Part shown: piece by piece, positions 14,478 to 14,640 of the stretch
Layout of the letters: every line of letters begins with the position of its first letter
Numbering within the stretch: position 1 is the stretch's first letter
From: an uncultured Eggerthella sp.
Lineage (GTDB): Bacteria > Actinomycetota > Coriobacteriia > Coriobacteriales > Eggerthellaceae
Reading direction: 5' to 3'
Assembly: GCA_900551155.1 (NCBI GenBank)
Contig: URVA01000029.1
Span: forward strand, 1-14,640
DNA length: 14,640 bases
Made by a program: the position numbers and the translations under genes
Notes under the pieces: model-generated
What the model was told of the DNA's origin: nothing
Seen by the model: only the letters and a program-made list of their open reading frames with translations
The model's database searches: none

Positions 14478-14640
14478 ATGGACGAAACAGGAGTATTGAA
14501 TCTGATTGATGAGCTTACTATGCTCATTGAAGATTCTAAACCGGCTTTTGGTAAAAATAATTTAAGGCAGGTTGACGCACAGGCTGCTTTTGAAATTCTT
14601 GATGAAATTCGTGATACGTTCCCAAGCGAATTTGCTCAAG
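14478..14640 (+). CDS. Small acidic protein, ATPase/V-type subunit-like annotation family, 3'-truncated
   Basis: Only the first 54 codons are visible; the frame is open at the window end. ATG 14478 has AAAGG at 14467-14471 with a 6-base spacer. The sequence is acidic and helical: MDETGVLNLIDELTMLIEDS, then KPAFGKNNLRQVD, followed by AFEILDEIRDTFPSEFAQ. The pattern LIDEL...LIE, a short linker, then LDEIRDTFPxEF resembles conserved helical proteins found after coaD in Gram-positive genomes that are often labelled ATPase or F0F1 subunit B-like. That match is from memory and moderate. No catalytic motif is visible and I assign no function. Confidence 0.75.
   Translation, partial: MDETGVLNLIDELTMLIEDSKPAFGKNNLRQVDAQAAFEILDEIRDTFPSEFAQ

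Noticed and set aside
1..14640. Search by eye for CRISPR arrays, insertion sequences, phage genes, toxin-antitoxin pairs or defence systems
   Set aside because: No regularly spaced repeats, transposase motifs or unassigned gene clusters; nearly all coding space is accounted for by housekeeping genes.

Overview
This window reads as ordinary chromosomal housekeeping DNA from a low-to-moderate GC Gram-positive bacterium. The best fit is a member of the Coriobacteriia (Actinobacteria; Atopobium- or Cryptobacterium-like). That placement is an inference from protein character, split transketolase genes, strong Shine-Dalgarno sites and gene order; no search was run. I see no CRISPR array, transposon, phage gene, tRNA or rRNA, and no convincing undescribed multi-gene system.

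Layout. (1) Positions 1-8054 are all on the plus strand: the 3' part of a split transketolase C-terminal subunit gene, then ftsE-ftsX-S41 protease-rnr-M42 peptidase-smpB-acidic coiled-coil protein. This run is closely packed and ends at a strong intrinsic terminator at 8136-8160. ftsEX and the protease act at the cell envelope and division site. rnr and smpB belong to RNA decay and trans-translation, and an M42 aminopeptidase sits between them. (2) Positions 8055-8383 are a convergent intergenic region with three terminator or hairpin structures and two inverted copies of a 28-nt sequence. (3) rpmB (ribosomal protein L28) lies on the minus strand with a very good promoter at 8640-8668. (4) A divergent plus-strand run begins at 8869: an Asp23/YloU-family gene that appears frameshifted, a FakA-like fatty acid kinase gene, recG, rsmD and coaD. 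After coaD comes a 159-base gap with a putative promoter, then the start of a small conserved acidic protein cut by the window end. The order rpmB / asp23-like / fakA-like / recG / rsmD / coaD resembles the Firmicutes yloU-yloV-recG neighbourhood.

Points most worth a second look: the broken reading frame in the Asp23-family gene; the S41 protease, where the residue that aligns with the catalytic serine is glycine although the catalytic lysine is kept; the inverted 28-nt copies plus an unassigned minus-strand terminator between the acidic protein gene and rpmB; and a RecG with a DEQQ motif II and an extra acidic insertion.
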